64,000 nt of DNA, from contig NZ_CP045798.1 in assembly GCF_000746025.2 (NCBI RefSeq), positions 2,218,501 through 2,282,500 of the forward strand, read 5' to 3'. Source of the stretch: Thermanaerosceptrum fracticalcis (lineage in GTDB: Bacteria > Bacillota > Peptococcia > DRI-13). Positions within the stretch are counted from its first letter, which is position 1; the number at the start of each line of letters is the position of its first letter. Positions 18,053 to 28,490 of this stretch are shown here, in pieces. The notes under the pieces were generated by a model that saw nothing but the letters and a program-made list of their open reading frames with translations, was not told the origin of the DNA and ran no database searches. The translations under genes and the position numbers were made by a program.

Positions 18053-18242
18053 AAGTTACTAGTTACTAGTTGCTAGTTATTAGTGGGTAGTTGGTAGAGA
18101 CGGATGCCCCCGTTTACTGACATCCGACAACAGATTTTAACATCTTCCTAGCAGATTTTTTTGTACACTCCTCGGATATCGGATAACGGAAAGCGGATAT
18201 CGGAAATCGTATAAAATATCGGAAGTCGGAAAGCGGAAATCG
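18053..18242. repeat. heptamer arrays between gpmI and eno
   Basis: TAGTTAC-type units (18053-18095) come first, then a 45-base core (CCGACAACAGATTTTAACAT and following), then CGGATAT/CGGAAAG units (18172-18242). The core resembles one at 52428-52470, so these are two copies of one element. It lies inside the glycolytic operon and contains no gene. Confidence 0.8.
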
Positions 18243-19784
18243 TTAACGTACAATGAGACTCTCCCCCGTCATTTCGGGGGGTTTGGGTAGTCCCATCAGG
18301 TCTAAGATGGTAGGAGCCACATCTTTCAGGGCTCCGTGGCGTAATTTCAGGTTTTCCGTGCCTTTCCCCACCAAGATTACGGGTACCATATTGGAAGTAT
18401 GGGAAGTAAGGGGCTGGTTTGTTAACTTATCTTCCATCTGTTCCGCATTACCATGGTCGGCAGTGATAAGGATTGCTCCACCCTTGTCCACAATGGGTCC
18501 AATAATCATGTCCAGGCAGTAGTCAACAGTTTCAATAGCTTTTATTCCTGCCTCTAGCTGTCCGGTATGACCAACCATATCCGGATTAGCATAGTTTAAG
18601 ACAATTAAATCATATTCCTTTTCGTGTATTCTTTCCAGGACTTTTTCCGAAATCTCACATGCGCTCATTTCCGGCTTCAGGTTATATGTGGCTACTTTAG
18701 GTGAGGGAATGAGAATCCGTTCCTCCCCGGGATAAGCTTCCTCTATTCCACCGTTGAAGAAGAAAGTTACATGGGCATATTTTTCCGTCTCGGCGATTCT
18801 TAACTGCTGGAGCCCCGCTTTACTCACGACCTCTCCCAGGGTATTGGCCAGATCCTGAGGCGGATAGGCCACCGGGGCATTGATGGTTATATCATACTGG
18901 GTAAAACAAACATAATGGAGATTCAGGTAACCACAGGGGCGGGCAAAAGGTTCAAACACCTCATCAGTGAAAGCATGGGAAATCTCCCGGGCCCGGTCGG
19001 CACGGAAATTATACATAATCATCACATCGCCGGCCTTTACCCTGCCTACAGGTTCGCCTTTATCATCGACGATCACTGTAGGTTCCACAAATTCGTCGGT
19101 AATCTTCAAGCTGTAGGCCTTCTCAACAGCTTCCAGGGCCAGACAGGCCTTAATGCCTTCTCCTGCCACCATGGCGCGGTAAGCTTTTTCCACACGCTCC
19201 CAGCGGTTATCCCGGTCCATGGTGTAATAGCGCCCACTGACAGTGGCAATCTTCCCTAGATTTAATTCCTGCATCTTCTTCTCCAGGGCTACAATATATT
19301 CCTTAGCATTGGCCGGCAGTACATCCCTGCCGTCTAAAATAGCATGAACGTATACCTCTTCTACACCCTGGGCTTTGGCCATATCCAGCAAAGCAAAAAG
19401 ATGATCGATATGGCTGTGCACCCCTCCGTCAGAAAGGAGGCCCATCAAGTGAAGGGCTTTATTCCTTTCCCTTGCCGTCTCCATAGCCTCTTTAAGAACA
19501 GGGTTATGGGCTAATTCCCCCTGGCGGATGGCCCGGTTAATCCGTGTCAGTTCCTGGTAGACTACGCGCCCGGCGCCAATATTCAAGTGACCCACTTCGG
19601 AATTACCCATCTGGCCTTCCGGTAAACCTACAGCCTCACCTGAAGTTTCTAAAACAGCGCTGGGGTATTTATCAATCAATCTGTTATAACAGGGTTTATT
19701 GGCCAAAGCAATGGCATTACCTACCTGGCAGTCGGAAATGCCCCACCCGTCTAATATTACTAACATTACTGGTTTATATGGCAT
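18243..19784 (-). CDS. gpmI: 2,3-bisphosphoglycerate-independent phosphoglycerate mutase
   Basis: A 513-residue alkaline-phosphatase-superfamily enzyme interconverting 3- and 2-phosphoglycerate with Mn2+. The first metal site is LVILDGWGI. The phosphoserine motif is MGNSEVGHLNIGAGRVVYQ (Ser near residue 62). SDGGVHSH, LDGRDV, NYANPDMVGHTG and ITADHGNAEQM carry the remaining ligands. Length and motifs are complete. It follows tpiA by 10 bases, so the two are cotranscribed. The start ATG has GGAGTGACAGC upstream. Confidence 0.98.
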   Translation of the reverse strand: MPYKPVMLVILDGWGISDCQVGNAIALANKPCYNRLIDKYPSAVLETSGEAVGLPEGQMGNSEVGHLNIGAGRVVYQELTRINRAIRQGELAHNPVLKEAMETARERNKALHLMGLLSDGGVHSHIDHLFALLDMAKAQGVEEVYVHAILDGRDVLPANAKEYIVALEKKMQELNLGKIATVSGRYYTMDRDNRWERVEKAYRAMVAGEGIKACLALEAVEKAYSLKITDEFVEPTVIVDDKGEPVGRVKAGDVMIMYNFRADRAREISHAFTDEVFEPFARPCGYLNLHYVCFTQYDITINAPVAYPPQDLANTLGEVVSKAGLQQLRIAETEKYAHVTFFFNGGIEEAYPGEERILIPSPKVATYNLKPEMSACEISEKVLERIHEKEYDLIVLNYANPDMVGHTGQLEAGIKAIETVDYCLDMIIGPIVDKGGAILITADHGNAEQMEDKLTNQPLTSHTSNMVPVILVGKGTENLKLRHGALKDVAPTILDLMGLPKPPEMTGESLIVR

Positions 19785-19794
19785 GCTGTCACTC

Positions 19795-20553
19795 CTATCT
19801 TACTGCCCCCTGGACAATGCTGAAGAAGGATTCAACCTCTAAACTGGCCCCGCCCACTAAGACTCCGTCAATATTTTTTTGTTTCATGAGTTCCTTAATA
19901 TTATCGGGCTTTACACTACCCCCGTATTGAATCCTGATTTGCTCTGCCGTCTCCAGGCCATACTGCCAGGCCAGGAAATCCCGGATAAAGGCAATGGTTT
20001 TTTCAGCATCTTCCGGGCTGGCATTGACACCGGTGCCAATAGCCCAAATAGGTTCATAGGCGATAACCAGTTTGCTTACGTCCTCTTTTTCCAGGTCTGC
20101 CAAACAGCCTAAAAGCTGGTTCCCGCAAATTGTCTCCGTTTGACCTTCTTTTCTTTCTTTTAAGGTTTCCCCTACACACAGGATGGGAGTAAGACCATGT
20201 TTGAGGGCAGATTTAATTTTTTCATTAATAAATTTGTTATCCTCTTGTAAGATTTGTCTCCGTTCGGAATGTCCGAGAATAACATAACTGCAGCCTAAAT
20301 CTTTGAGCATCAGGGGAGAGATTTCCCCCGTAAAGGCACCCTGGTCTCTCGGATAAAGATTCTGGGCTCCCAGTTTTAAGCCTGTACCGCGCAAGGCTTC
20401 ACCCACAACCTGTAAGGCAGTAAAAGGAGGACAAATTACCACGTCTACCTGTTGATAAAGGTCTTGCTCTGCGGGAAACTGAGCGGCAAAGTTCTCAGCT
20501 TCCCGCAGGGTTTTATGCATTTTCCAGTTTGCCGCAATGATTGGTTTACGCAT
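19795..20553 (-). CDS. tpiA: triosephosphate isomerase
   Basis: A 252-residue TIM barrel interconverting DHAP and glyceraldehyde-3-phosphate. Catalytic residues are visible: Lys in ANWKMHKT, His in VILGHSERR and Glu in AYEPIWAIGTG. The phosphate loops IQYGGSVKPDN and GVLVGGASLE are also present. AAGGAGGATACT precedes the ATG. It starts 10 bases after pgk ends. Confidence 0.98.
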   Translation of the reverse strand: MRKPIIAANWKMHKTLREAENFAAQFPAEQDLYQQVDVVICPPFTALQVVGEALRGTGLKLGAQNLYPRDQGAFTGEISPLMLKDLGCSYVILGHSERRQILQEDNKFINEKIKSALKHGLTPILCVGETLKERKEGQTETICGNQLLGCLADLEKEDVSKLVIAYEPIWAIGTGVNASPEDAEKTIAFIRDFLAWQYGLETAEQIRIQYGGSVKPDNIKELMKQKNIDGVLVGGASLEVESFFSIVQGAVR

Positions 20554-20563
20554 AGTATCCTCC

Positions 20564-21745
20564 TTACTTATCCTGAAGGGCAGCTACACCCGGCAGTACC
20601 TTCCCTTCCAAGAACTCCAGTGAGGCGCCGCCGCCAGTGGAAATGTGATAGATCCGTTCCGCCACACCAGCCTTTTCCACTGCAGCTACCACGTCACCGC
20701 CGCCAATAATGGTTTTTCCTTTAGCCGAAGCTACAGCAGCAGCTATCTGGTTAGTCCCGACAGCAAATTTCTCGAATTCATAAACCCCCAGGGGACCATT
20801 CCAAACCACTGTCTGGGCTTTTTGGATAGTATGGGCAAATTTCTGGATGGTGGCAGGACCAATGTCCAGGGCCATCCACTCTTCGGGTATTTCATTGACA
20901 GGAACAACCTTAGCCTGGGCATCAGCGGCAAATTTGTCAGCTACCACCATGTCCTGGGGAAGAATGATTTCTACACCCAGCCCGGCAGCCTTTTTCAAGA
21001 TTTGGGCGGCCACATCCAGTTTATCTGTTTCTACCAGGGATTTACCCATGGCATAACCCTGGGCTTTGAGGAAGGTATTGGCCATCCCGCCGCCTACCAG
21101 GAGATAGTTGACCTTATCAAGGAGATTTTCCATCACCGCAATTTTATCGGAAACTTTGGCTCCTCCTAAAATGGCCACAAAGGGTTTAGCCGGATTATGT
21201 AAGGCTTCCGACAGCGCTTTAAGTTCCTTTTCCATGAGAAACCCTGCTACTGCCGGCAAGAAGTGAGCCACGCCTTCCGTGGATGAATGGGCTCGGTGGG
21301 CTGTACCAAAGGCATCATTGACATAAACATCGGCCAGCTGGGCCAGTGTTCTGGCTAATTCGGGATCGTTTTTCTCTTCCCCGGCATAAAAGCGCACATT
21401 TTCCAGGAGCAGTACCTGCCCTGAGTTCATTCTCTCCACGGCATTGACGGATTCAGGACCTCCGCAGTCGGCAGCATATAAAACCTCTTCACCTAAAAGG
21501 GAGGATAAATGCTTGACGATAGGGGCTACACCCATTTCCGGCACCACCTTTCCTTTAGGCCTGCCCACATGGGTGACCAGGATAGTTTTTGCCCCTTTTT
21601 CCTTTAAATATTTGATTGTAGGTAAAGCTTCGGTGATCCGGGTATCATCGGTAATTTTGCCATCCTGCAGGGGAACGTTAAAGTCCACACGGACCAGTAC
21701 CCTTTTACCGGTTACATCAATATCCCTGATGGTTTTTTTATTCAT
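20564..21745 (-). CDS. pgk: phosphoglycerate kinase
   Basis: A 393-residue kinase (from ATG 21745, with GAGGAGG eight bases upstream; the frame continues six codons further without a better site). It makes ATP from 1,3-bisphosphoglycerate. The N-domain has [16 protein letters not shown] and the substrate arginines ([15 protein letters not shown]). The C-domain has [31 protein letters not shown] and [13 protein letters not shown]. It follows gap but is separated from it by a 200-base repeat block. Confidence 0.98.
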   Translation of the reverse strand: MNKKTIRDIDVTGKRVLVRVDFNVPLQDGKITDDTRITEALPTIKYLKEKGAKTILVTHVGRPKGKVVPEMGVAPIVKHLSSLLGEEVLYAADCGGPESVNAVERMNSGQVLLLENVRFYAGEEKNDPELARTLAQLADVYVNDAFGTAHRAHSSTEGVAHFLPAVAGFLMEKELKALSEALHNPAKPFVAILGGAKVSDKIAVMENLLDKVNYLLVGGGMANTFLKAQGYAMGKSLVETDKLDVAAQILKKAAGLGVEIILPQDMVVADKFAADAQAKVVPVNEIPEEWMALDIGPATIQKFAHTIQKAQTVVWNGPLGVYEFEKFAVGTNQIAAAVASAKGKTIIGGGDVVAAVEKAGVAERIYHISTGGGASLEFLEGKVLPGVAALQDK

Positions 21746-21769
21746 CCTAACAATCCTCCTCAAAAAAAT

Positions 21770-21946
21770 AACGAGTGACGAGTGGATAAAATAGGTAACA
21801 GTGACCGGTGCCCCGTGACCAGAATCAGTGACCAGTGACCGGTAATTAACTGGACTCCGGTCACCGGGCTCCGGTCACCCATATAGATACTGGACTCGCG
21901 ACATTGGACTCCGGTCACTTAATACTCGATACTCGATACTTTGCCA
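21770..21946. repeat. GTGACC/CCGGTCA composite copy 2, between gap and pgk
   Basis: GTGACCN units and GGTAATTAAC are followed by CTGGACT and CCGGTCA units in the inverted sense, ending with ATACTCG units (21925-21942). The period is 7. The array is transcribed within the glycolytic operon and can form an extended hairpin between gap and pgk. No gene is present. Confidence 0.8.
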
Positions 21947-21951
21947 GTTTA

Positions 21952-23127
<1,176 letters not shown>

Positions 23128-23130
<3 letters not shown>

Positions 23131-24183
23131 AACTGCTGAGAACTGGGAACCAGCCTCTGCCAGGCGCTGCTGCATGGCTTCAGCGGCACCCTGATCAGTA
23201 ATTAAGACATCAATAAAACCGCGTTTGACAACAGCCATTATGGCTTGGGCCTTACTCTTACCACCGGCCACCGCCATCACCATATTTAACTTCACCAGGT
23301 CCTCCAATTTAGGACCAACGGTAGGCGTAACCCCTACCACAGAGCCGTCTTCGGCAAAATAATAGCCAAAAGCTTCACCCACAGGTAACCGGGGAGCTTG
23401 CCGTAAAAATTCCTGCCAGTCTATCCCCCTGCGCTGGGCCATTTCTTCGGGAACACCGATCCCATGGATTAGAAGATTAGCACCTTTATTCAAGGAGATA
23501 ATCTCCTGTACCCGCACATCAGTTAAAAGGTTTTCCATCTTATCACCATGCAAGTTATCGGGTACATGGAGCAGCCTGTAGGAAGCACCTAACCTTTGGG
23601 CTATCCCAGCCGCAATAGTATTGGCCTGGATTTCTACCTGTTCACCCAAACCACCCCGGGCAGGGACCACCAGAACCCTGTTCTTCCCAGGCACCATCGG
23701 GGGTATATGATGGGCCACCTCAGACATTGTTGTCCCTCCAGTTACAGCAATGACCCAGTCATCCTGCACTACATCGCGGATAAAACGTCCGGCAAGTTTA
23801 CCCAGCTCTTTAAGAACTTTAGGATCCTGGTCAATATCACCGGGCACAATATGTACCCTGTCTAATCCCATTTTTTCGGCCAGGTATACTTCCAGGGGAA
23901 TTAAGCCACGTAATTTATGTACCAGGGAAGCCAACTCCGGGATCAACAGCTCACATTCCGGGGTTAAACGAACACCCGCTGCATCAGATAAGAGAAGCTG
24001 CTGCCCTTTGAGAAAATCTATTTCACCCCGAACAACTCTTTCCCCCAGCGACAGCTGTTCCGCTAAAAGACGGCGTCCTACAGGCTGGGCATAACTTATG
24101 GTTCGAAGTATATTATACCTTCTTTCCAGTAAATCTATAATTTCCGGAGTGAATCTCTTCAGAATATCTATCAAATCGCTCAA
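23128..24183 (-). CDS. cggR: central glycolytic genes regulator CggR
   Basis: A SorC/DeoR-family repressor of about 351 residues. The N-terminal winged helix (LLERRYNILRTISYAQPVGRRLLAEQLSLGERVVRGEIDFLKGQ) closely follows the CggR pattern. The sugar-phosphate-binding domain begins near 100 (VTGGTTMSEVAHHIP, VVPARGGLGEQVEIQANTIA, HGIGVPEEMAQRRG). TTG 24183 with GGGGAG six bases upstream is the probable start. An in-frame ATG at 24228 has no ribosome site and falls inside the operator at 24204-24239. Known CggR responds to fructose-1,6-bisphosphate. Heptamer repeats reach its 3' end. Confidence 0.92.
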
Positions 24184-24203
24184 GAAAATCTCCCCTTGGC
24201 AGG

Positions 24204-24239
24204 GACTATTTGTGTCCCGCCGTATCATTCAGGGTCCCG
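24204..24239 (-). promoter_or_regulatory. CggR operator
   Basis: On the minus strand: CGGGAC-N6-TGAT-N4-CGGGAC-N6-AGTC. This matches the tandem B. subtilis CggR site (CGGGAC-N6-TGTC-N4-CGGGAC-N6-TGTC) with exact spacing and two changed bases. It lies 20 bases upstream of the TTG start of cggR, so the operon should be autoregulated. Confidence 0.88.
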
Positions 24240-24256
24240 GTGCGGAATTAAAATAA

Positions 24257-24277
24257 CTGGGGATTATCCCCAGTTAT
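24257..24277 (-). terminator. rpoN terminator-like hairpin
   Basis: AACTGGGG and CCCCAGTT form a perfect 8-bp stem with a 5-base loop, followed on the minus strand by ATTTTAATT. It may end the rpoN transcript. It also overlaps the probable start point of the cggR transcript, so it may instead protect that 5' end. Confidence 0.6.
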
Positions 24278-24306
24278 ACTTTAACAAAAATTTCATGCAC
24301 TGACAA
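24278..24306 (-). promoter_or_regulatory. promoter of the cggR-gap operon
   Basis: On the minus strand TTGTCA (24301-24306) and TAAAGT (24278-24283) are spaced by 17 bases. It lies just upstream of the CggR operator, which would block elongation, as in Bacillus. Confidence 0.5.
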
Positions 24307-24358
24307 GAGTTTTTGTTGACAGAGTTTTGTTGATTATGAAATATTTTATAATTCCTAC

Positions 24359-25738
24359 TTAGTACCTTTTACGCTGGCCCGCACTGGGAATACTTAATTC
24401 CTCCCGGTACTTTGTTACCGTTCGGCGGGCAATTTTTACACCACGCTCTTGGAGGATGTCAGCTATTTTTTGATCACTGTAAGGCCTGGTGATATCCTCT
24501 TCCTTAATAATGTCGGAGATAATACTCTTAATACTTTCGGAGGAAGCACATTCCCCCTTATTGGTATTAAGGCCAGAAGAAAAGAAAAATTTAAATTCAA
24601 AAATTCCCTGGGGGGTCTGCATATATTTATTGGCGGTAGCCCTGCTGACAGTGGATTCATGGACCCCGACTTCTTCCGCTATTTGTTTCAGGGTAAGTGG
24701 CCGTAAATATTTGACCCCTCTATCAAAAAATTCCCTTTGCATTGTGACGATAGCCCGGCTGACGAGATAGATGGTCATTCGTCTTTGTTCAATACTACGA
24801 ATCAACCATAAAGCCTGGTTCAGTTTCCCTTCTACAAAATTACGGGTATCTTCATCGACTTTACTGTTTTTATGCAAGATAGAGGTATAGGTTTGGTTAA
24901 TGGTAAGGCGAGGAATATTCGTGTCGTTCACCAGGATAATATACTCGTCCTCCACCCGTTGTACTAAAACATCGGGCACGATATAGCGAATTTCTTCCTC
25001 TCCCCCGAAAGAAGCCCCCGGTTTGGGATTTAAGCTCTTGATCATATCAGCCAGTTCTTGTGCTCTTCCCACAGTAATATCGAGGGCCTGGGCAATACGC
25101 TGGAGCTTGCCGGCACCAATATCTTCCAGATGATTCTGCACCAACCGGGTTAATTCCTCATTCAAAAGACCTTTTTGTTTGAGCTGCAGGAGAAGACATT
25201 CCCGGAGGTCACGGGCGCCCACACCTGGTGGGTCCAGGCTTTGTACCAGATGAAGAATCTTTTCAATCTCAGAAACTTTTTTCCGTAAATCCCGGGCAGC
25301 CTGTTCCAAAGTAACGGCCAGGTAACCGGTAGTATCAATATTGCCAATCAGGTAGCGCGCCATTGCCTCTTCACTTGATTTTAACCGGATTAACCCTAAT
25401 TGAGAGAGAAGATACTCCTGCAAACTCACCCCACGGGTTACCATATTTTCAAAGGTAAATTCCTGTTTGGCCTCCACAGCCATAGGGCGTTCCGGCAGGT
25501 TTCTCATTTCTTCAATATAATCTTCCCAGTCGACCTCGCTAGATTTTTTCTCTTTTGGTTCGGGAAAATTATAGTCTTCTTCCCGGGCTTCAATGAGAGG
25601 ATTTTCTAAAATGATCTGATTGACGTAGTCAGTTAATTCTAAAGAAGACAGTTGGAGAATTTTGATAGCCTGGCGCAGTTCAGGTGTCATAATCAATTTT
25701 TGGGTCTGTTCAAGGTTCAAACCAAAGCCCAAACTCAT
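24359..25738 (-). CDS. rpoN: RNA polymerase sigma-54 factor
   Basis: A 459-residue sigma-54 from ATG 25738 (AAGGAGGTAGG upstream; 11 further in-frame codons are ignored). Region I is LEQTQKLIMTPELRQAIKILQLSSLEL, followed by an acidic region II and the core-binding region III. The helix-turn-helix is LKQIAEEVGVHESTVSRAT, and the RpoN box ARRTVTKYRE sits near the C-terminus. It transcribes -24/-12 promoters with activator ATPases; none is encoded in the window. Position upstream of cggR is shared with several Firmicutes. Confidence 0.96.
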   Translation of the reverse strand: MSLGFGLNLEQTQKLIMTPELRQAIKILQLSSLELTDYVNQIILENPLIEAREEDYNFPEPKEKKSSEVDWEDYIEEMRNLPERPMAVEAKQEFTFENMVTRGVSLQEYLLSQLGLIRLKSSEEAMARYLIGNIDTTGYLAVTLEQAARDLRKKVSEIEKILHLVQSLDPPGVGARDLRECLLLQLKQKGLLNEELTRLVQNHLEDIGAGKLQRIAQALDITVGRAQELADMIKSLNPKPGASFGGEEEIRYIVPDVLVQRVEDEYIILVNDTNIPRLTINQTYTSILHKNSKVDEDTRNFVEGKLNQALWLIRSIEQRRMTIYLVSRAIVTMQREFFDRGVKYLRPLTLKQIAEEVGVHESTVSRATANKYMQTPQGIFEFKFFFSSGLNTNKGECASSESIKSIISDIIKEEDITRPYSDQKIADILQERGVKIARRTVTKYREELSIPSAGQRKRY

Positions 25739-25851
25739 CCTCCTACCTCCTTTCCAGAACCACCTTAACATTTTTTAAAATCGTTATAACAATAGATTCT
25801 CTTAGAAAAGACAATCTCCTGCAAAATTCAGAGATTTACGTGGCGAAATAG

Positions 25852-26469
25852 TTATCCAGCAGTACCATTTTTTAACCGTTTTCTTCCTACGAACATTAGT
25901 ACTAAGGTACCCAGAATAATAACGGTGGTCAAACCATAGGCAAAGACCTCTACCGTTGCCAGTTGTTCTTCCAGGTACAGATAGGGATGAAGCTTCCACA
26001 CATAATCTACATAATCGTTAAATATCAGCCAAAGACTGACGGCTCCCCAAACTTTGTAGTCAGGCAGCAGGTAAAGAAGATAGAGAAACCCTTCAATGGC
26101 CATGCCCAGGTGGCTCACCCAGAGCATAACCTCCTCCCAGTGCCACTGCCCGGAGACATACCAGTAATGGGAGTTTACGAAAACAGCCCACAGTCCGTAC
26201 TTGATGGTGGTAGCACAGGCTAAATAAGACAAATAGGGGGTTCTTTTGCCGTAAAGTAAAAAGAGCAAGGATAATGCTAAAAGGGTAGTGGACAAGGGAG
26301 AATCAGGCGTGAAGATCCAGTAGATAAAAGGGGTGTTTGCCAGCTGCTCCCGGTACCAGTAATAGCCATAAACGGAGCCAAGCAGGTTGATAACAATTAG
26401 GGTCTTCATGAACAGAGGATGAAAAAGTATTTCTCTCCCCCAGGTCATCAGGTTTTTATGATGCAGCAT
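25852..26469 (-). CDS. DUF1405 family membrane protein (YpjA-like)
   Basis: A 205-residue integral membrane protein, from ATG 26469 with GGGAGGAAAAG in front. At least six hydrophobic helices are visible, with conserved-looking WYVSGQWHWEEVMLWVSHLGMAIEGFLYLLYLLP and NDYVDYVWKLHPYL segments typical of DUF1405. The function is unknown. Its start overlaps the end of the acyltransferase gene by 14 bases, so translation is coupled. Confidence 0.8.
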   Translation of the reverse strand: MLHHKNLMTWGREILFHPLFMKTLIVINLLGSVYGYYWYREQLANTPFIYWIFTPDSPLSTTLLALSLLFLLYGKRTPYLSYLACATTIKYGLWAVFVNSHYWYVSGQWHWEEVMLWVSHLGMAIEGFLYLLYLLPDYKVWGAVSLWLIFNDYVDYVWKLHPYLYLEEQLATVEVFAYGLTTVIILGTLVLMFVGRKRLKNGTAG

Positions 26470-26986
26470 CTTTTCCTCCCGCTGAACTGTGTAAAGTTTT
26501 GATAGGTACGCCAGCGACAAACTCACCGGCCAGCACATCCCTGTTAACCAGTGAACCCGCGGCCACCACGGCGCCGTCACCAATCTTGACACCGGGTAAA
26601 ATGGTGGCATTGGCGCCGATCATGACATTGGCGCCTATTTCTACGGTCCCCAAACGGAGTTCTTTAATCAGGAATTCATGACAGAGGATCGTCGAATTAT
26701 ACCCAATAATGGTATTATCGCCAATGGTTATGAGTTCCGGCCAAAATACATCCACCATGGCCATGAGCCCCCAGGAAACACCTTTACCCACTTTCATGCC
26801 TAAGAAACTTCGGGCCAAAAGACTCTTTAACTCCAAAGACGGCGAATACCGGCAAAGCTGGATGATAAGAAAATTTTTTATTACTTTCCAGGGTGAACAG
26901 AACTTTGTCCAATGCTGTAGAGAATTATATCCCTCTACCGGGAATACTCGCAGTCGCCGCACACACTCACCGCCTTTTCTATTCAC
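26456..26986 (-). CDS. left-handed beta-helix acyltransferase
   Basis: A hexapeptide-repeat transferase of 168-176 residues. After an N-terminal helical part, the beta-helix shows repeating [LIV]-G-x4 units (ITIGDNTIIGYNSTI, VEIGANVMIGANATILPGVKIGDGAVVAAGSLV) and ends in FVAGVPIKTL, like maltose/galactoside O-acetyltransferases. The acceptor is not predictable. GTG 26962 is an alternative start with a closer ribosome site. It precedes and overlaps the DUF1405 gene, which suggests a shared envelope-related role (inference). Confidence 0.82.
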   Translation of the reverse strand: MNRKGGECVRRLRVFPVEGYNSLQHWTKFCSPWKVIKNFLIIQLCRYSPSLELKSLLARSFLGMKVGKGVSWGLMAMVDVFWPELITIGDNTIIGYNSTILCHEFLIKELRLGTVEIGANVMIGANATILPGVKIGDGAVVAAGSLVNRDVLAGEFVAGVPIKTLHSSAGGKDAAS

Positions 26987-26989
26987 TAT

Positions 26990-27200
26990 TCAATATTATA
27001 AACCTTATCGGGCAATAGTCACTAGCATTTCCAATGTCCGATATCCGATTTCCGACTTCCGACATTTTTAGTCGCCACCCGCTACCCGATGAACGTAAAC
27101 CGTTAACCGTGAACCGTGAACCGTATTATAGTTGCACCCTGTAGTCCTTAATAACGGTTAACGTGATACGATAAAATTCTACCAACTACCAACTATAAGC
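26990..27200. repeat. heptamer arrays upstream of the ferredoxin terminator
   Basis: CCGATAT/CCGATTT/CCGACTT units (27038-27065) are followed by CACCCGC/TACCCGA, then GTAAACC/GTTAACC/GTGAACC units (27089-27125), an AACGGTTAACGT inverted counterpart (27153-27166) and CCAACTA units (27181-27195). No gene is present in this gap. Confidence 0.75.
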
Positions 27201-27202
27201 AT

Positions 27203-27238
27203 AAAAAAAGCGTGACCTAATCGGTCACGCTTTTTTTA
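27203..27238. terminator. strong bidirectional terminator
   Basis: AAAAAAAGCGTGACC, a TAATC loop and GGTCACGCTTTTTTT form a long perfect stem with U tracts on both strands. It ends the ferredoxin transcript on minus. Confidence 0.92.
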
Positions 27239-27244
27239 TGCTTA

Positions 27245-27415
27245 TTAACCTTGAGAAATAGCACCTACAGGGCAAACTTCGGCACAAGAGCCACAATCAG
27301 TACATTTTTCAGCATCGATAACGAATTTACCGTCACCCTCACTGATAGCACCAACGGGACATTGGCTTTCGCAAGCGCCGCAAGACAAGCACTCATCACT
27401 AATAACGTGTGCCAT
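27245..27415 (-). CDS. 2[4Fe-4S] ferredoxin
   Basis: A 56-residue clostridial-type ferredoxin, from ATG 27415 with GGAGGTGA upstream. Two CxxCxxCxxxCP motifs are present (CLSCGACESQCP and CTDCGSCAEVCP), separated as usual. It is a small soluble electron carrier for anaerobic redox enzymes. It is monocistronic, with its own terminator directly downstream. Open codons upstream of the ATG are not supported by a ribosome site. Confidence 0.97.
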   Translation of the reverse strand: MAHVISDECLSCGACESQCPVGAISEGDGKFVIDAEKCTDCGSCAEVCPVGAISQG

Positions 27416-27503
27416 GATTTTCACCTCCAACCCCTCGCATCTACCTACTCTTATCATTATACTAAAAAATCATGGTAAAACACTATATTAACTTTATATT
27501 TTT

Positions 27504-28463
27504 TTATGGTTTTATGGTATTTATCCGCCCCCTTAATTCTTCTGCCAGTTCTTCAATTTTACGAATCCTGTGATTGACACCGGATTTTCCCACAGGAGGA
27601 TCCATCATCTCTCCCAATTCTTTAAGACTGGTATCAGGATTTTCTAAACGGAGGCGGGCAATTTGCCGCAGCCGGGGTGATAATTTGTCAATGCCTATCA
27701 TGTCATCGATGAGCTTAATATTCTCTATTTGTCTTAAGGACGCATTCACGGTTTTATTCAGATTAGCCGTCTCACAATTTACCAGGCGGTTAACCTGATT
27801 GCGCATCCCTTTGACGATACGTACATTTTCAAAATTAAGGAGTGCCTGGTGAGCCCCAATAATATTGAGAAAAGAGACAATCTGCTCACTCTCTTTCAGG
27901 TAAACCAGGTGCCAGTTCTTGCGGCTGCTGACCTTGGCCTGTAAACCCTCATAGCTGTTAATTAACCGGGCCAGGTCCTCTGCATATTCCAAGTTGCTGG
28001 TGATAATCTCCAAATGGTAATTTCCTTCCGGGCTGTTGACAGAACCCGCCCCCAGGAAAATACCCCTAAGGTAACAGCGACGGCAGCATTGTTTTTTTAC
28101 CAGGGATTTTTTAATACCGGGAAGAATGGAACCGTCCTCCCCGAGAATGCCCAATTCCTGTAAGAGGCTGTTCATCTGGGGGTGAGGGTTGAGACGCACA
28201 TTATAGATATTATTTTTCTTGAGGCGCGTTTTGCGCTGCACGCGGATTTCCGGTTCAAGGGCGAAAACCTTCTTGAGCAAACGGAATATTTTCCTGGCCA
28301 CCGCGGCATTTTCCGTTGTTACCTGTAACCCCACCTTATGTTCGGAACTAATGTAAATGGTCCCGTCCATACGCACAAGGGCCGCCAGTTCAGCCAGCTG
28401 GCAGCATCTTTTTTCTGTATAAATATGAGCAAGTTCATCCTTAGTTTGGGTAGAGAAGGACAC
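27504..28463 (-). CDS. whiA: WhiA sporulation/division regulator
   Basis: A 319-residue WhiA protein. The N-terminus (MSFSTQTKDELAHI, then CCQLAELAALVRMDG) and the CCRRCYLRGIFLGAGSVNSPEGNYHLE segment belong to the degenerate LAGLIDADG homing-endonuclease-like domain. The C-terminal helix-turn-helix reads SLKELGEMMDPPVGKSGVNHRIRKIEEL. In Firmicutes it affects cell division and chromosome segregation. It is the third gene of the conserved rapZ-yvcK-whiA trio and follows yvcK by 27 bases. Confidence 0.96.
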   Translation of the reverse strand: MSFSTQTKDELAHIYTEKRCCQLAELAALVRMDGTIYISSEHKVGLQVTTENAAVARKIFRLLKKVFALEPEIRVQRKTRLKKNNIYNVRLNPHPQMNSLLQELGILGEDGSILPGIKKSLVKKQCCRRCYLRGIFLGAGSVNSPEGNYHLEIITSNLEYAEDLARLINSYEGLQAKVSSRKNWHLVYLKESEQIVSFLNIIGAHQALLNFENVRIVKGMRNQVNRLVNCETANLNKTVNASLRQIENIKLIDDMIGIDKLSPRLRQIARLRLENPDTSLKELGEMMDPPVGKSGVNHRIRKIEELAEELRGRINTIKP

Positions 28464-28490
28464 TTGTAACCCTCCCTTTATTATCGTTTC

